Of a stretch of DNA of 64,000 nt, positions 50,866 to 63,533 are shown one piece after another. The first letter of the stretch is position 1; each line of letters starts with the position of its first letter. The notes below the pieces were generated by a model, which made no database searches, was not told the origin of the DNA, and saw only the letters and a program-made list of their open reading frames with translations. The translations under genes were made by a program, and so were the position numbers. Source of the stretch: Istiophorus platypterus (Eukaryota; Chordata; Actinopteri; Istiophoriformes; Istiophoridae); NCBI GenBank assembly GCA_016859345.1, contig CM029124.1:8644001-8708000 (forward strand). Direction: 5' to 3'.

Positions 50866-51270
50866 ACATTCCCAGCAGTGCCAACTTTGCTCCGTCGTTT
50901 CTCAGACATCAATGATGTGCAGATGATGAAGGAAACTTTGCTGACACCGGCTTGATTGCATAAAATGGGTTTATTACACCATGGCACCATGGTTTGCCTT
51001 GGAGACGACTCAGAGCCAGAATGAGTCTCTCCCCGAATCACAGCTCAAAACTCACTTATATAGGTTTATGTGTAGGCCAAATGTTTATGAAAACAGATCA
51101 TAACGTATGGTTCCCGTCAATAACGGGGCCCCACTTCCCAGGAAAAAGGGTCACCAGTTCCTGCACCTCCCAGGAAAAGGGATCTCTCCTACATAAACAT
51201 TCCAGAACAATGGGAAAAGTAACATATATCACATATCAGATACTACAGCTCCATGTGAACTGAACAAAGG
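50866..51270 (-). mobile_element. Probable solo long terminal repeat (retroviral or retrotransposon type)
   Basis: Read on the - strand this region has a U3-R-U5 layout: an enhancer-like direct repeat (ttttcctgggaggtg and ttttcctgggaagtg, about 36 bp apart, 51182-51132), a TATATAAG box at 51062-51055, then an AATAAA polyadenylation signal at 50975-50970 about 80 bp downstream, and a U5-like tail ending near 50866. No gag, pol, env or primer-binding site adjoins it, as expected for an LTR left by recombination between the two ends of an old insertion. The exact TG...CA ends and target-site duplication could not be fixed, so limits are approximate. The retroelement family is not identified. Confidence 0.55.
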
Positions 51271-52114
51271 ATTGAAGAGATGCAGTAGTGTCACCTGCTA
51301 GACTCCACTTTCCTCCCGCCTTCTTTTAAGTTATATACTTAAAGCCGTTTTATGTATTTTGGTTTTTCCTTAATCGAAGACTTTATTAACCATCTCCGCC
51401 AACTGGAACACCTTGATCAACATCCAGATATTTCATTCAGAGGGTAGGAGGAAATAGAAATGCCATCACTAAACAAATATTCTGGATTTGTTTGTGAAAC
51501 TCTTCCAGCGAACCCATGGCACGAAACCTACTTTTACTTGCTTGCCCTGTCCCAGAATAACATCAGCAAGAGTTCAGCAAATCTGGTTTGATGTTGAAAA
51601 TGTTTCATTTCACTAGACAATTCTTTCCATCTTTCTCTTTCTGTCCACTCACTTTTTTCGAATGTCGTCATAAAAAAAAAAAAAATCACTCCTAACAGAT
51701 AAACAATGACTTTGCTTTACCTCTTTGCTGAACAACAAAAGCACAGAAAGGCTTTCAGAATATGTCTGCGAACCCCCTTGACTGAATGGCATATGAGTTC
51801 GTGGTTTGGGAAACAGATTCACTTGTCAAGACTTGAGAGCATGAATCGCTGATTAAAAATGGACCCTTGTGACACTTGGTCGTGAGATGTAATAAACACA
51901 TTTGCCCTTGCTGGGGAATTGTGTTTTGATGCCAAGGACTCTTCCGTCTCTTTGTCACAAATGCTTTAGGATGGTGATTTAAAAGCAGCCAGACTTGACA
52001 TGCTATTATGGGTTGCTTTGGAAAAAGACAGTGATCATGGGTTTCATTCTTTGGGGAATTCAGTCTTACTCACATGACAGCTTGTGGGGCACAACACAGA
52101 AACATGCGCGCATG

Positions 52115-52117
<3 letters not shown>

Positions 52118-52156
<39 letters not shown>

Positions 52157-52189
52157 CACGCACGCACACACACACACACACACACACAT
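52118..52189. repeat. (CA)n compound microsatellite
   Basis: Two CA blocks separated by tgcacgcacg. Open frames across it encode only Thr-His or Cys-Val repeats. Confidence 0.95.
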
Positions 52190-53216
52190 GTATCCCAGTC
52201 TCACACACACCTCTACCCACGTCTTTCTGACATGAATCCATAGATGCCTCTTGGCAGTAAGCTCTAACTTATTATCTTAGAATCATTCATTTTAGAATTA
52301 TTCTGTGTGTATGCCCCCCCCCCATTGTTTTTTCATACTCAGAGTGTCACAGGTTGAAAACATTATGAGAGAAAAGAATTTTTTAAGACAGTGTCACCTT
52401 TAATGGAATCGTGACAGGGTGCATAACACTTTTTAAAATATATTCCACTTTGGCTGCAGACATTCAAAAGTGGCAGAATTAGAGTAAACAAATAATTTAC
52501 TCAGATTTGTCTGCCATGTTTCAATCCAAATGTTGCTCTGGCTTATTATCTTCAGCACTTTAACTTGCTATCAAACAGTGGAAAAGGTCCAAAACCACTT
52601 TTCATCTGCAGCACCTCTTAGCTATAAGAGGTAATATCCCCTGTGTCTAAACTGTCTTACTTCCCTGTGCCCACTGTTTTTTCTTTTGCTTACTTTTTCC
52701 ATTTTTCTCTCCCACTTTTATCGTTGCTCCAGTTTCTGACAGCAATTCCTCTTCATCACAGTTTACTATAATATAGTATCAAAACCAATGGTGATCAGTA
52801 AAGCCTTGTAGCTGCACTCATTTTTGAAGGCCCTTTCCCAGGCATTTTTTTTCTCTCACATTTTTCAGAATATCCCAGCATGCAGCACAGTTGTGTCTTG
52901 GCACCTGGACTTTTACGCTCCCTCAGACAAAATAAAGCTGGCCGTGAACTGGAAGTTTTTATCCCAGCATGACTCATTAACCTGACACAGAGTGCATGGT
53001 GTTGGTGCAGGGGAGCGTAGTGCTGGCACAAACAACAGCCTTTGCATTCATAAACACACACAGAAGGATATCCAAACACATGCACACCTTCGCTGCATAA
53101 CCCCACATTCCTTGCCTAGATCCATCACTGCCAGTTTTGTCTACACCCCCTCCCTTAGTGCTAATGAGTGAGGCCAGGTATAATTAAAAAGCTTCAAAAG
53201 TACTTCGCAGCCTGAT

Positions 53217-53232
53217 TTTTTTTTTTTTTTTT
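53217..53232. repeat. Poly(T) run
   Basis: About 16 consecutive T residues. No adjoining element was recognised. Confidence 0.75.
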
Positions 53233-54289
53233 CTAACATGATAGAAAAACACACTTGCAGCCACCCAGAAGATTCAATTAGGCTGCATAGCAAAATACAA
53301 ATGAAGACCATGGTGTGTTACTGGTCAAGTGGAATCATTTTGAGTGGGAGGCTGGGAGAGTTTATAGATGTGACAAATAAAGCCACACATTAGAGATGGC
53401 CAGTACTTAGCATGAGAGTGCAGGTAAGGTTTTAAACAGGTGGCATATTATGAGAGCCTATTTGGAATCAAGATAGACAGACAATGGATGCAGTCTGGGA
53501 ATTCAATCTTGTTCACTATTTCATTTGCATTTTTTAGTATATGACTTTAATTCCTAGGGTATGTGAAGTTGCAATATATTTTGTTAGTTAACAAAGGACA
53601 GTAGATTCAAATTAGCTTTAGCCAGAAACTCTATATGCACTGCATGTGTGCCGATGCAAACTACTCGCCTGTATTTATTTTTATTACCAAAAAGTACCCC
53701 AAATGCCCAAATTTCACAAATTTTTCTCTATAATGAGCCAAGTGTTATAACCAAGGAGCATGGACACAGAAAACCCTTTTGTGTGAGGAATCAAACCAAA
53801 AACTCAACTGCAAATTCAACTTCAGACTATGTTGATGTCTCAAAATTCCACTGTCAACTGTGAGCTAGGAAAAAAATTAGGGTATAAGAGTGGTATTTGA
53901 TGTTGAAAAAAATTCTCTTTATTCTTGGGATTAGTTATTGCAAAAATCTGTAAATTTTGGGAGACTTGTTAGAAACAGATGTTAAAAATAATGCTCAAAA
54001 TTTGTGCTGCCCAGCAAAGATTTCCTGACTTTTAGTCAATAGTATAGGTCAAGCCATAAACTGGATCCTGCACTGGCTGTAATTCAATTCAATAGTAATT
54101 TTTGTTATAGCATCCCAGTGTCTTAAATGGCCATGGCTTTTAAAGTCCAGGTATAAAATACTTCTAAAGCAATGTTTAAACTGTGTATGGTGGGACACTG
54201 GTTTACTTGAATGGAGTCATCAGAACACTGTAACCGCAATGATCATTTGTTAAAGGCCAGAGGTGAAGAGGTGTGTGGAGTTTATCTCG

Positions 54290-54760
54290 CTCACCGTCCG
54301 CTGGCATTGCTCCCTCCTGGCTTAACGCTCTCACCTCTGGACCCTTGTCCTCTCCCTCTGACCCTCTCTGCTGCTCCTCTATTCCATTTTCCTCCCAATA
54401 GCAGCATTTGACAAATTGAGCCTGCCAGAAAACGATCTATCATTGTCCCACATCTCATCCTCCTCTGCCCTCTGTTCCCTCCTCTTCTCACTCTGTCTCT
54501 CCTTCCCCTTCTGTCCCTGTTGCAGGACATTCCTTCTTTTCCTCTTTGTATTTTCACAGTCTTAATGGTTTCATGTTTCTCTCTACATGGGCACTTTATC
54601 TTTCTGCCCTTGCCACCCCCCCCCATAACCTCATCTTCTTTTGTCTCCTCTCTTGATGCACTGTATACTATCGTCTATGCCTCAATTTCTTTCTGTTCAT
54701 CTCTTCTTACCCTCTCTGCAAACTTGTTTTTGTTCTTTAATATTCCATTTGCTCTGTCAT
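54290..54760. other. Pyrimidine-rich intronic stretch
   Basis: CTCT/CCTCC-rich sequence on the + strand with a C-run at about 54616-54624. Open frames of 66-111 codons on both strands are low-complexity and not genes. Confidence 0.6.
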
Positions 54761-55313
54761 CTCTCTGGCTGTGTTGGAGAGATACATTATGGTATAGATT
54801 TGCATGCTTCTTTCCTCACTGCAGTATTTAGTAACATGTAAATAGTCACTATAACTTGTATAGTACAAATAATGGAGCCAAACATTAGTAAGAGATATGT
54901 TGTAGTCTGTCATTTTGTAGCCTTTCTATACTCAAATAAATAATTACCAATCCAATCCCTGGCTAGAAGCAAAACAATTTAGTTGGTTATGACTGAATTC
55001 AGCAACTCCATTTGACCCCCCCCCCTCAATAATCCAATCTTTATTAACATGTAGCATGGATAAACTGTTTTGCTCATGAGAAAACATGAATTGCTTTTGC
55101 ATGATAAATAAATGCTACAATTTGACAAGCACATAATAGATGACTCCCTCCATGTCCATGATCAATTAAAGGTACCTTCTGGGAGCTTTTGAGAAACTCA
55201 GCAACACTCTTTGGCCCTGAGTTTGAAATCATTTATTCAGGATGTGTTTGCCTGTGCGTACACTAGGTTATTTCAAAGAGTACAGCATTTCTTCACAAAC
55301 TATTTTATTCCAA

Positions 55314-55336
55314 CAAAAAATAAATAAATAAATAAA
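55314..55336. repeat. (AAAT)n microsatellite
   Basis: An A run with four AAAT units. Confidence 0.8.
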
Positions 55337-58300
55337 ACCACCTCCTCAGGTATATATTTCACAGGAGGGCAGAATAATCTAAAGAAATAGTTGTATATCC
55401 AAACTCTGGTATTAAAATTAAAGCCAGGGCAGTTGGCAAGCTCTTTACTTGATGGATTGTTATGACTCGCACAAGTATGAATCATCTGCTGAAGTTAAAG
55501 AGCTTTTCATAAATAATTTGTCCTTTCATAAGTAATGCTGGAGAATTAAAACTGTGGTGTTATTTGAGGTGATGGCTTATCCCGTCACATTAATCAATGT
55601 CAGGAGACTTTTTAAAATGTGGGAAAGGGCCTTCAAATGGTAAATAAATTTTAGCATTGTGTTACTGATGATGGCAATGGTGATGCTAAAGGTGATTATC
55701 ACGATGAGGAAAGCGATGAAGACTACAATACTTGTGTCAGAACTGATAGCTTCCTGGTCTCTGTGATTACTCTTAACTTGTCCTTTATGCCTCTACTCAG
55801 TAAGAGAAGGAAATATACAATGCAGTCAAGTGTATAGAGCAAAAAACCCTCTCAGTTTATGTATTACAGTGGCAAAAAATCTTTTCTTGACAGAGGGCAA
55901 TAAACTTTGATTGATATTTGTGGTCATGAGTCATGCTTAGCATTATTGAAACAGTAAACCTCCTGGGTAGTTTTTATTTCTTTTGGAGGGGGGGGGTTAA
56001 TCTCATAAAAGGCATCCATTGAAGTCTACCCCATTTATCTGGTGACCTATAAAGTTGTACATAAGTGTCAGAAGCAGCATAGCAGAGTTGCTCCCTCATA
56101 ACCTGTTGTACTGTTTTTGTTTCGATAAGTCGACCAACAGTGGGAGCACGCAGTCTTGCTAGTTAGAATTGCTATAAATATGTCTGATGTTTTTTGTTTG
56201 TTTTTTTTGCCTGTGCCTTATAGGCATTTGAGCCATTTTTAAGTGTTTGCAAAACACTTGTGTAATTCATATTCTTGTTAAATTGGAATAGTCAAAGCAC
56301 AGTTATTTGGTACGTATACGTTAATAGCTTTATTGCTTTTTACATTTGTCTCCCTGCAGCATAATATGGGATGCAATTATAACAAAACCCTACTACGATA
56401 TTGTTAGAAAGTTCTGTCTCTGTAAAATTTTTGCTGTGGGCTCAGGATTATTGCCCAGCTCCCAAGTGACAGATTCCAAATACAGTAAGAGTTATAAGGG
56501 TAATTGCAAAGCCAACCACTTGGAAAACAAGTACTGCACTGGTACCCAGCACACAGCCTATCACAGTCCAAAAGCTCTGGAGAAAATGTTCAATTAAAGT
56601 TCAGTCCCAGTAGGAAGAGTATAAATACCTGGATGCAAGTTCAGGTATCCTTTATTAATTTTTTATATTTAATTTTCTTACCTGTTTTACTCGCGTACGT
56701 TTTCCTTTTCCTTATTTTGCTCTTACACAAATATGTATGAGTCGGTGTTCAACATGTGCACATGCATATTCATTCATTCCTTTGATGTCTCATTCATAGG
56801 GCTGTGTTAACACCCGCATTTGAAAGATGTGGCCACATACTGCATCTCGTTTATGCACAACTATTGTAGGTGAAGATATGCAGGTGGATTTACTCTGTAA
56901 GGAACTATAATGTGTTCTTTTACACAAGAATGTGCAGGTTATAAAAGGGAGATTTTCCAAAATACTCCAGCCGGCAAAAATTATTATACGTAGATATTTT
57001 TCTGTATCTTTCTCATATATCGGTTAGTTAATGGCTTTGCGAAAATTACTAGAATAGCCTTATATTACATAAGTTTCTGATTTGTTTGTTTGCCTCAGGT
57101 TTTTTGGTTATGAAGAAATTCACAAATTAGCAAGAAGTTATTCCTATTTAATCTTATTTAGAGATAGCATTCACAGGGAGTGGTTGACAGTAACATATGA
57201 TTTTATTGACCTTTACATTCTGACAAAGGAACAAAGATTCCCACATATCCATATTAATGGGTATTGTGGTTTCTTTCCCTTTCATTCAGTGAAGCTATTA
57301 CTTGTGCAACAGGTTATCCACACCTCTGTGTTGAAACCTGCTGTTCTGAGAAGAGCTTATCCCATGAGCCAGGGGGAGTTTCATAGGGCTGGGAGCTCTT
57401 CTACAGTTGCCTCAGTGAATTTACTCTGCACTGGAAGTGTTGAATGAAATCCTTAACTGATTTTGGTGTAAAACCCATAAAGGCCACTTTTCAGAGAATC
57501 ATTGTAAATGCTAATGTGTAAATAGGCCCAGACAGACATATTTTGAATTCCAATTTCACACTCTATAAAATGAGTGAAACAACATTCTGGCAAATGTGTT
57601 TATTGAATGTATGACATTCATACAGCAAGGATGGCATACATGACCAGACAGGCCTGGCTGGTTTTATATTGGACCGTGGGTATTGCCATGATTTAACTCC
57701 AAGCTGATAAAGAAATTTAAGAGTTCCGAGGTCTTGGCAGAAAACTAATAAACTGGAATCTGTAAGGGTCTGTTGCTTAGGGTCCTGTAGACTGTCACAG
57801 TGGCTCATAAAGCTGCTTGAACAGGACAGTGTGGGTGTTATTGTCCTAATTATATCCATTGTGAAGTTAAACAAGGTTCAAGTCCAGATGAAAAGTTTGT
57901 CAGATGACCTGTATTTTCTAAGTATCTATATTAAATTGTACGGACAAGGTTTGACCCTCTTTGTTGAATTATTACCCTACACTGACTTTAACACCCACCT
58001 TATATAAAAATACATACATAACCTTTCACTGTTATAATGTTCCATTAAGCATCTTCATAAGTGGTGCTTGGAACTTTTCTATTACGACTGATCCATCAAA
58101 AAGTTTACATAATATGTATTTATTTATTTATTATTTCCCTATTGGTCACTGAGGATCCTTTTGAATTTTAATGTAATACCGATGCTGAAATACATGTTGC
58201 CAAAAAAAAGAAATTAAAAGAAGAGAAGAACACATTAAGGGAATGGATTGGAGTATTAAACAGAATGCGACACAAATATTGAAAGGTACTGCAGATACAT

Positions 58301-60345
58301 ATTAATCACAATTTATAATGTGCTCCCCCAGCTTAGAGAGGGCCAGTGAAGCATGCCTCTAAGCCTGATGAGAGATGCCTCAGAGGGGAAGGCTTATAGT
58401 AGTGCTGTGAGGCTTCGGGGTGTGTGGCAGGGGGGATAGATGGATGGAGAGGAGGTAGTCTGCTGTCCAGGATGCCCTGTAGAAGCTCCTCCAGATCCTT
58501 CTTTCAAACACGCTTTTTCAGCCCTCTATTCAAAAAGCAGTAATTGCATCATTTTTCAAGCCCCTTGCCTCTGTCTGATTGTGAGGCTGGCCCCATTAAT
58601 CAAACTAATGGAGAAGTAAGTGATTTCAAAATATAGGCTTTGATCATGCACCCTTTATCCTCTCCCACAACTCCGCCTTCTCCACAGCTTTGGGAACCCC
58701 TTTCCTCCCACCCTCCCATATATTTCTTTTCCCACAGCACTCCATGTGCTCGTCCCTCCATACCATATGGAAAGGGTTGCACAAGTGAATAACGTATATT
58801 CTTGCCAGGCCTTTTCAGCCAGTGTTAATGTATATCAGAGCTTTTCTTTGCACATCCTGGCAGTGCTGTGGCCGTCTGGCTTGATCAGAGTTGATTTCCA
58901 GTACAGCAGAGCACCAAACTGCGCATATGAGGTTGTAAAAAGTGGTCACTCTAAAATCATTGTGGCCTTTTAACGGGCAGTATGTCCCAAAGAGTCAGGG
59001 TTCAGACACATTTATTGATCTTGATGAGACAGATTAAATTAAAGTGCTTCTCAGGTGTATTGAAAAGCTTGTGCTAGCTATAAAGCAGCATAAGTATTAC
59101 TTGAGGCCAATATCAGGGCATGCTGGCAAATGAGAGTCCTTCTAAACCACTGCTCAGAGAAAAAACGGTATCTTTGATGCAACCACAGTGGTCTTGTGGG
59201 AACAAAAAAAAGTATGCATGAACGCTTTTATTTACAGCACATTTCCCTATCTTAGTCTGTACATTTGCAGCCTATTCAGACTTTGCTGGAATTGCCCCAG
59301 TGCTTTGATTACCGAGAATTAATGTCTATTAAGTCTCTATAAATGTACTTTTGTTCCTGATCAAAGTATCGTACATACCAGTATACATGCTCTCCTCAAA
59401 CCATTGTTGTAGACACAATGCTGATTAGACAAACACTACCGAAAACATTTTAGAAAACAAATAATGTATCGCATAGCAATATCTCGCGCCATTGTTCGGG
59501 TGATGTAGTTGGCAAAGTGCCTTTGCTGCCACCTCCTCTCTCCTTTTCTCTGCAGCCTCCCTGGCTGTCAGTGCCGTTTGGAATTAGCATTATGTCAAAA
59601 CTTAAACTTTCACACTCCCACTCTTCATAACACCCCTTCTTTCCCATGGCTTTCTGAGAAGACATGTCTCAACCTGTGCAGAAATAATTAGGATGAGATT
59701 CATATTCATCTTTGGCCCGCTTAACCTCCCACAGTTAACTCTCTTGCTCCCTCTCTTCTTATTTCTTTCGTATTTGCCTACCCACTTATCTTGCTTACTT
59801 GTGCCTAATCAGGCAGAGTTTGGTGCATAGATCCTGCCTATTTATTCTGACCCATAATACACAGTAGCATGTAGAAATCCTTAATTTCCCAGAAGAGGGA
59901 AACAGCATCAGTACAGACCCGTACAGCATATTGCAGTAATTGATAAAAGAGCTCTATTTACTGGTAGTTTTTAGGAGAAAATAAAGTATGAACACCAAGT
60001 ACCTGATGTACCTGTTTGTTATTTGTTATTGCCTCTGCTCTTGTATCGTCGTCTTTCCTTTTTACTCTCAGCCTGTGTTGTCCCGCTTTTCACTTCAAAA
60101 TATCCCTTTTACCCTGCTTACGATTAGAGGCGCTGGCAGCTTTGATTTTGGAAGAAAGACTATCACAAGAAAAAATGTTTCAACACACCTTTTATTCAGT
60201 GGACATCTGGCAATTTTTTTTAACCTTTACTTACTAAAAGTTTGTTAGAGCTTGAATGGTCTTTTTTGTGAGCTCCTTGCCTCTTACCCACACACATCTA
60301 CAGTACAACATGAAGCTGCCCAGTGCACCCACAGTCTCATTCCAC

Positions 60346-61414
60346 CAGTCACTGAGCACTATTGTTATTACCTTGCTTAATGGTACCTAAGACTCCAGCT
60401 TCTTTGTCAGCTGCACAATTATGCTGCAAATCTCCCATTCTACTACATCCCAAAGGTGTTCTATTGGTTTCAGATCTGGTGACTGGGGAGGCCATTGAAG
60501 TACAATGAACTCATTGTCTTGTTCATGAGACCAGTTTGAGATGCCATTTGCTTTTTTGACATGGTTGCATTATCACGCTGGAAGTAGCCATTAGAAGACG
60601 GTTAATTCTGGCCATAGAGGGATGCACATGGTCAGCAACAATACACAGATGGGCTGTGGCATTCAAATGATGATTGATTGGTATTGGGGGGGGGGGGGGG
60701 GGCAAAGTGTGCCAAGAAAATATTCCTCACACCATTACACCACCATCACCAGACTGGACTGTTGACACAAGGCAGGTTGGATCCATGGATTCATGTTGTT
60801 GACGCCAAATTCTGACCCAACCATCTGTGTGGCTCAGTAGAAAGCAGGATTCATCAGACCAGGCTGCGTTTTCCAAGTCCTCAGCTGTACAGTTTTAGTG
60901 AGTCTGTGCCTCCGCAGCCTCAGATTTCTGTTCTTGGCTGACAGATGTGGTCTTTTTGCTGCTGTAGCCCATCCACCTCAAGGTTGCATTCTGCATCCAA
61001 AAGATTGATTATTTGAGTTACCATTGCCTTTTTTCAGCCATTCACCTTCGTCCCCTCTCGTCAACAAGGTTTTTCCTTCCATAAAACTGCAGCTCACATG
61101 GATGTTTTTTTTTTTTCGTTGTTTTTCACCCCATTCTGAGTAAAAACTCTAGAGACTTCTGCCGATCCCTGGAGATAAGCAGTTTCAGGAACACCTAAAC
61201 CAGCCCGTCTGGCAACGACAATCACATCATGATCAAAGTCACTGAGATCACATTTTTTTTACCCATTTTGATGTATGATATGAAAAAAAACTGAAGCTCC
61301 TGACCTGTACTGAATAATTTTCTACGTCACACTACTTCCAAATGATTGGCTGTTTGGGTAAATGCTTGAATAAGCAGCTATACGGCTGTTCTAAATAAAG
61401 CGCTCTGTGAGTGT
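60346..61414 (-). mobile_element. Tc1-like transposon, family T1, second copy (about 1.07 kb)
   Basis: Same family as the copy at 37672-38573. The right end agcgctctgtgagtgt (about 61399-61414) and left end cagtcactgagcact (about 60346-60360) are diverged inverted ends. Transposase reads on the - strand. From right to left are a degraded helix-turn-helix region (about 61290-61000), the SAKNR region (about 60945) and the region coding for a DGW-VRIW-like block (about 60830). Then comes a DPTCLVSTVQ-like stretch (about 60785-60755). LNATAHLCIVADHVHPSM (about 60665-60612) is followed by an MATSSVIMQPC region that replaces the usual QQDNAPCH motif after a frameshift. A region coding for the PPQSPD(L)NP equivalent lies at about 60500-60460. 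A 17-G run (60686-60702) interrupts it. Unlike the first copy, it keeps the central catalytic part. Inactive. Confidence 0.85.
60686..60702. repeat. 17-base poly(G) run inside the T1 transposon
   Basis: Seventeen consecutive G on the + strand at the place where the transposase gene shifts frame. It is likely to be length-variable and difficult to sequence accurately. Confidence 0.85.
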
Positions 61415-63484
61415 AAATAATACAATTATAGCTATTTCCCAAAACAAATTGAATATTGAAATAAGCTGAAAGAGCCTGAATCATGTCAAATTTTTCCTCA
61501 AGTGAAAACCCATAGTCAATCAAAAGCCGGAATGATAAATGCAGGAGTTGTGGTAATAAGAACAAAGGACAGCTCCCAAATACAGGCTGGGGCAAAAACA
61601 AGGGTGGATAAACCCCCGGTGCCTGTCATATAATGTGCATGCCAGTTAAGCATAAGGTACATTTCTACTGCTAAATACTAAAATATGAACAATTATACTT
61701 ACCAAACAGAGGGGATTAGAAATAAAGGCTTGCCTCTAATACAAGCCTGCTTACATTAAAGGTCTGTTACCTTTTAGAGTTGAGGCAATTAAAGGTCCCA
61801 GTCACTATTTAGGAAAGAAGGAAAAATTAATTCATAATTTTTGTAGCAGTACATGTGAAGGTGATACAACAGCGATAACTTTTAAAAAGCAACTGAGGTT
61901 TTTGACATTAAAAAGTGACTAATCCAGAAATATTATGAATCCATGTGTTTAGTTTTTGGATGTGTCCAAAAAGTGCCTATAAACTACATTGCTGAAGTGC
62001 TGTTTTTAGAAGCATTTCATCCTTGTCCTTTGAAGAATTAGCAGTACTTCTTGTCCATATAGGCTCAATATGATTAAGGCAATCCACAGTGGTTAGGTGC
62101 ACAGACCACCCCACATTTAAAAAAGAAAGTATAAATTAATAGGAGAATAAAATAGAGATGTGGATGGATGATGTAATGTAGAATCTTGCCTAACACTGTT
62201 CTTCCCATCACATCCCAACTAAGCTGCGATTTCTTATTACTTTTTTCTTTTCTTATTTAATTTATTTAATTTTCTCAACTCACCTCCGTTTTCAATCTCC
62301 TCTCCTGACAGCCTTCTGTGAGCAGTGACTTTGAGGCAGTTTCAACAGTACGAGAGTGTGATCTGATACCCTTGAGCTGAGATTATAGTAGTGTGTCTTT
62401 GGTCGTCTTCAAATATGCGCCTGGATGTTCTTAACTGGTAGGCAGTGCTTCCTTAGAGGAGATGTGAGAAACACCTCTGTAGCACATGAGAGGAGTGATA
62501 CACTTTGGTAGCCATGGGTGTCATGTAAGGACACTACATTGTAGTGATTATTGTGGTCTTTAGTGGGAGCTCTCTATAACTATACTGTACTGCTCCACAA
62601 GGACCCTTGTGCAAACATCTCAGCCTGTAGTCAAAGCGGTTTTATTCTGGCTACACAAAAGGGAGCAAACTTCTGACTAATTGGCCTTTACATGGAACAA
62701 AACGGATCAAAGTGTCACTTACTTCTATTTACTCAAGACCATCTACATAAACCGGTTTTAAGAAGTTTGAATAAGAGAATAGATCTTTGTTTGTGCTGCT
62801 TTTTTTTTGTAAAGAGCTACCGGTTCTGCCCTGAATGCAACACTGACAAAAGGGACAGCTTAATTATTTATATGTTTCCAAATAAAAATCACTTACCTCT
62901 CTCTTAAGATGTGCATTTCGAGTGTGAAGTTCAACGTGAAAGGAAAGTTATGTGATTCATTATTTGAAGCTAACGGCCTTGGAATTGCCCAAAGTGCTTT
63001 TATGGAAAACAATTATTTTATTTCGCTCAACTGAAATCACTCAACTAATGCTAAGAAATGTAGTCTACATTATTTAGTTGCATTTAAATAGGATTCTCTT
63101 GCTTATCTATTGTTGTTGCTCGGGATCCAGTCCTGTGCGTTACAGAGTTTAAGTTTTATAAGATCTTGTTTGTAAACATCATTTTGAGTTTCGCAACCCA
63201 TAGATCTTGCCAAGGCGTCCTGATTCTATGTACCTTATTCTCCAGTTACTTCCCTAGAGCAATGATGTCTGTCTCTTCAGTCTTGATCTTTCATGAATAG
63301 CATGAAGAGCATCTGCTTCAGTCCTTTGGAAATCAGCAGGAAAACTAAACAAAAAAGCTTCAGGGTGGTCCAGAAAGATTTGTTTTCTGGAAAAATAAAC
63401 GTTCTGTGTAATATCGCCTCCTCCTTTTACACTGAGTTAAATATCCTTCGTAATACATAATGCTTCATTTAGGCATTATTCCAT

Positions 63485-63533
63485 TCACCTGAATGTGAAA
63501 GTGGTCTCAGACTTTTGGACCCCACTGTATGTA
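63485..63533 (+). mobile_element. Isolated Tc1-type terminal repeat fragment
   Basis: The word gtggtctcagacttttggac followed by cccactgta resembles the end of fish Tc1-like elements (CAGTG...CAAAAGTCTGAGACCAC in the other orientation), next to a TA. No matching opposite end or transposase sequence was found in the preceding 500 bp, so this may be a truncated element or short non-autonomous copy. Confidence 0.45.

Noticed and set aside
57082..57447. 121-codon open frame with a non-repetitive translation
   Set aside because: No recognised protein family, no flanking splice structure in phase with GluD1, and a length compatible with chance in 64 kb read in six frames.
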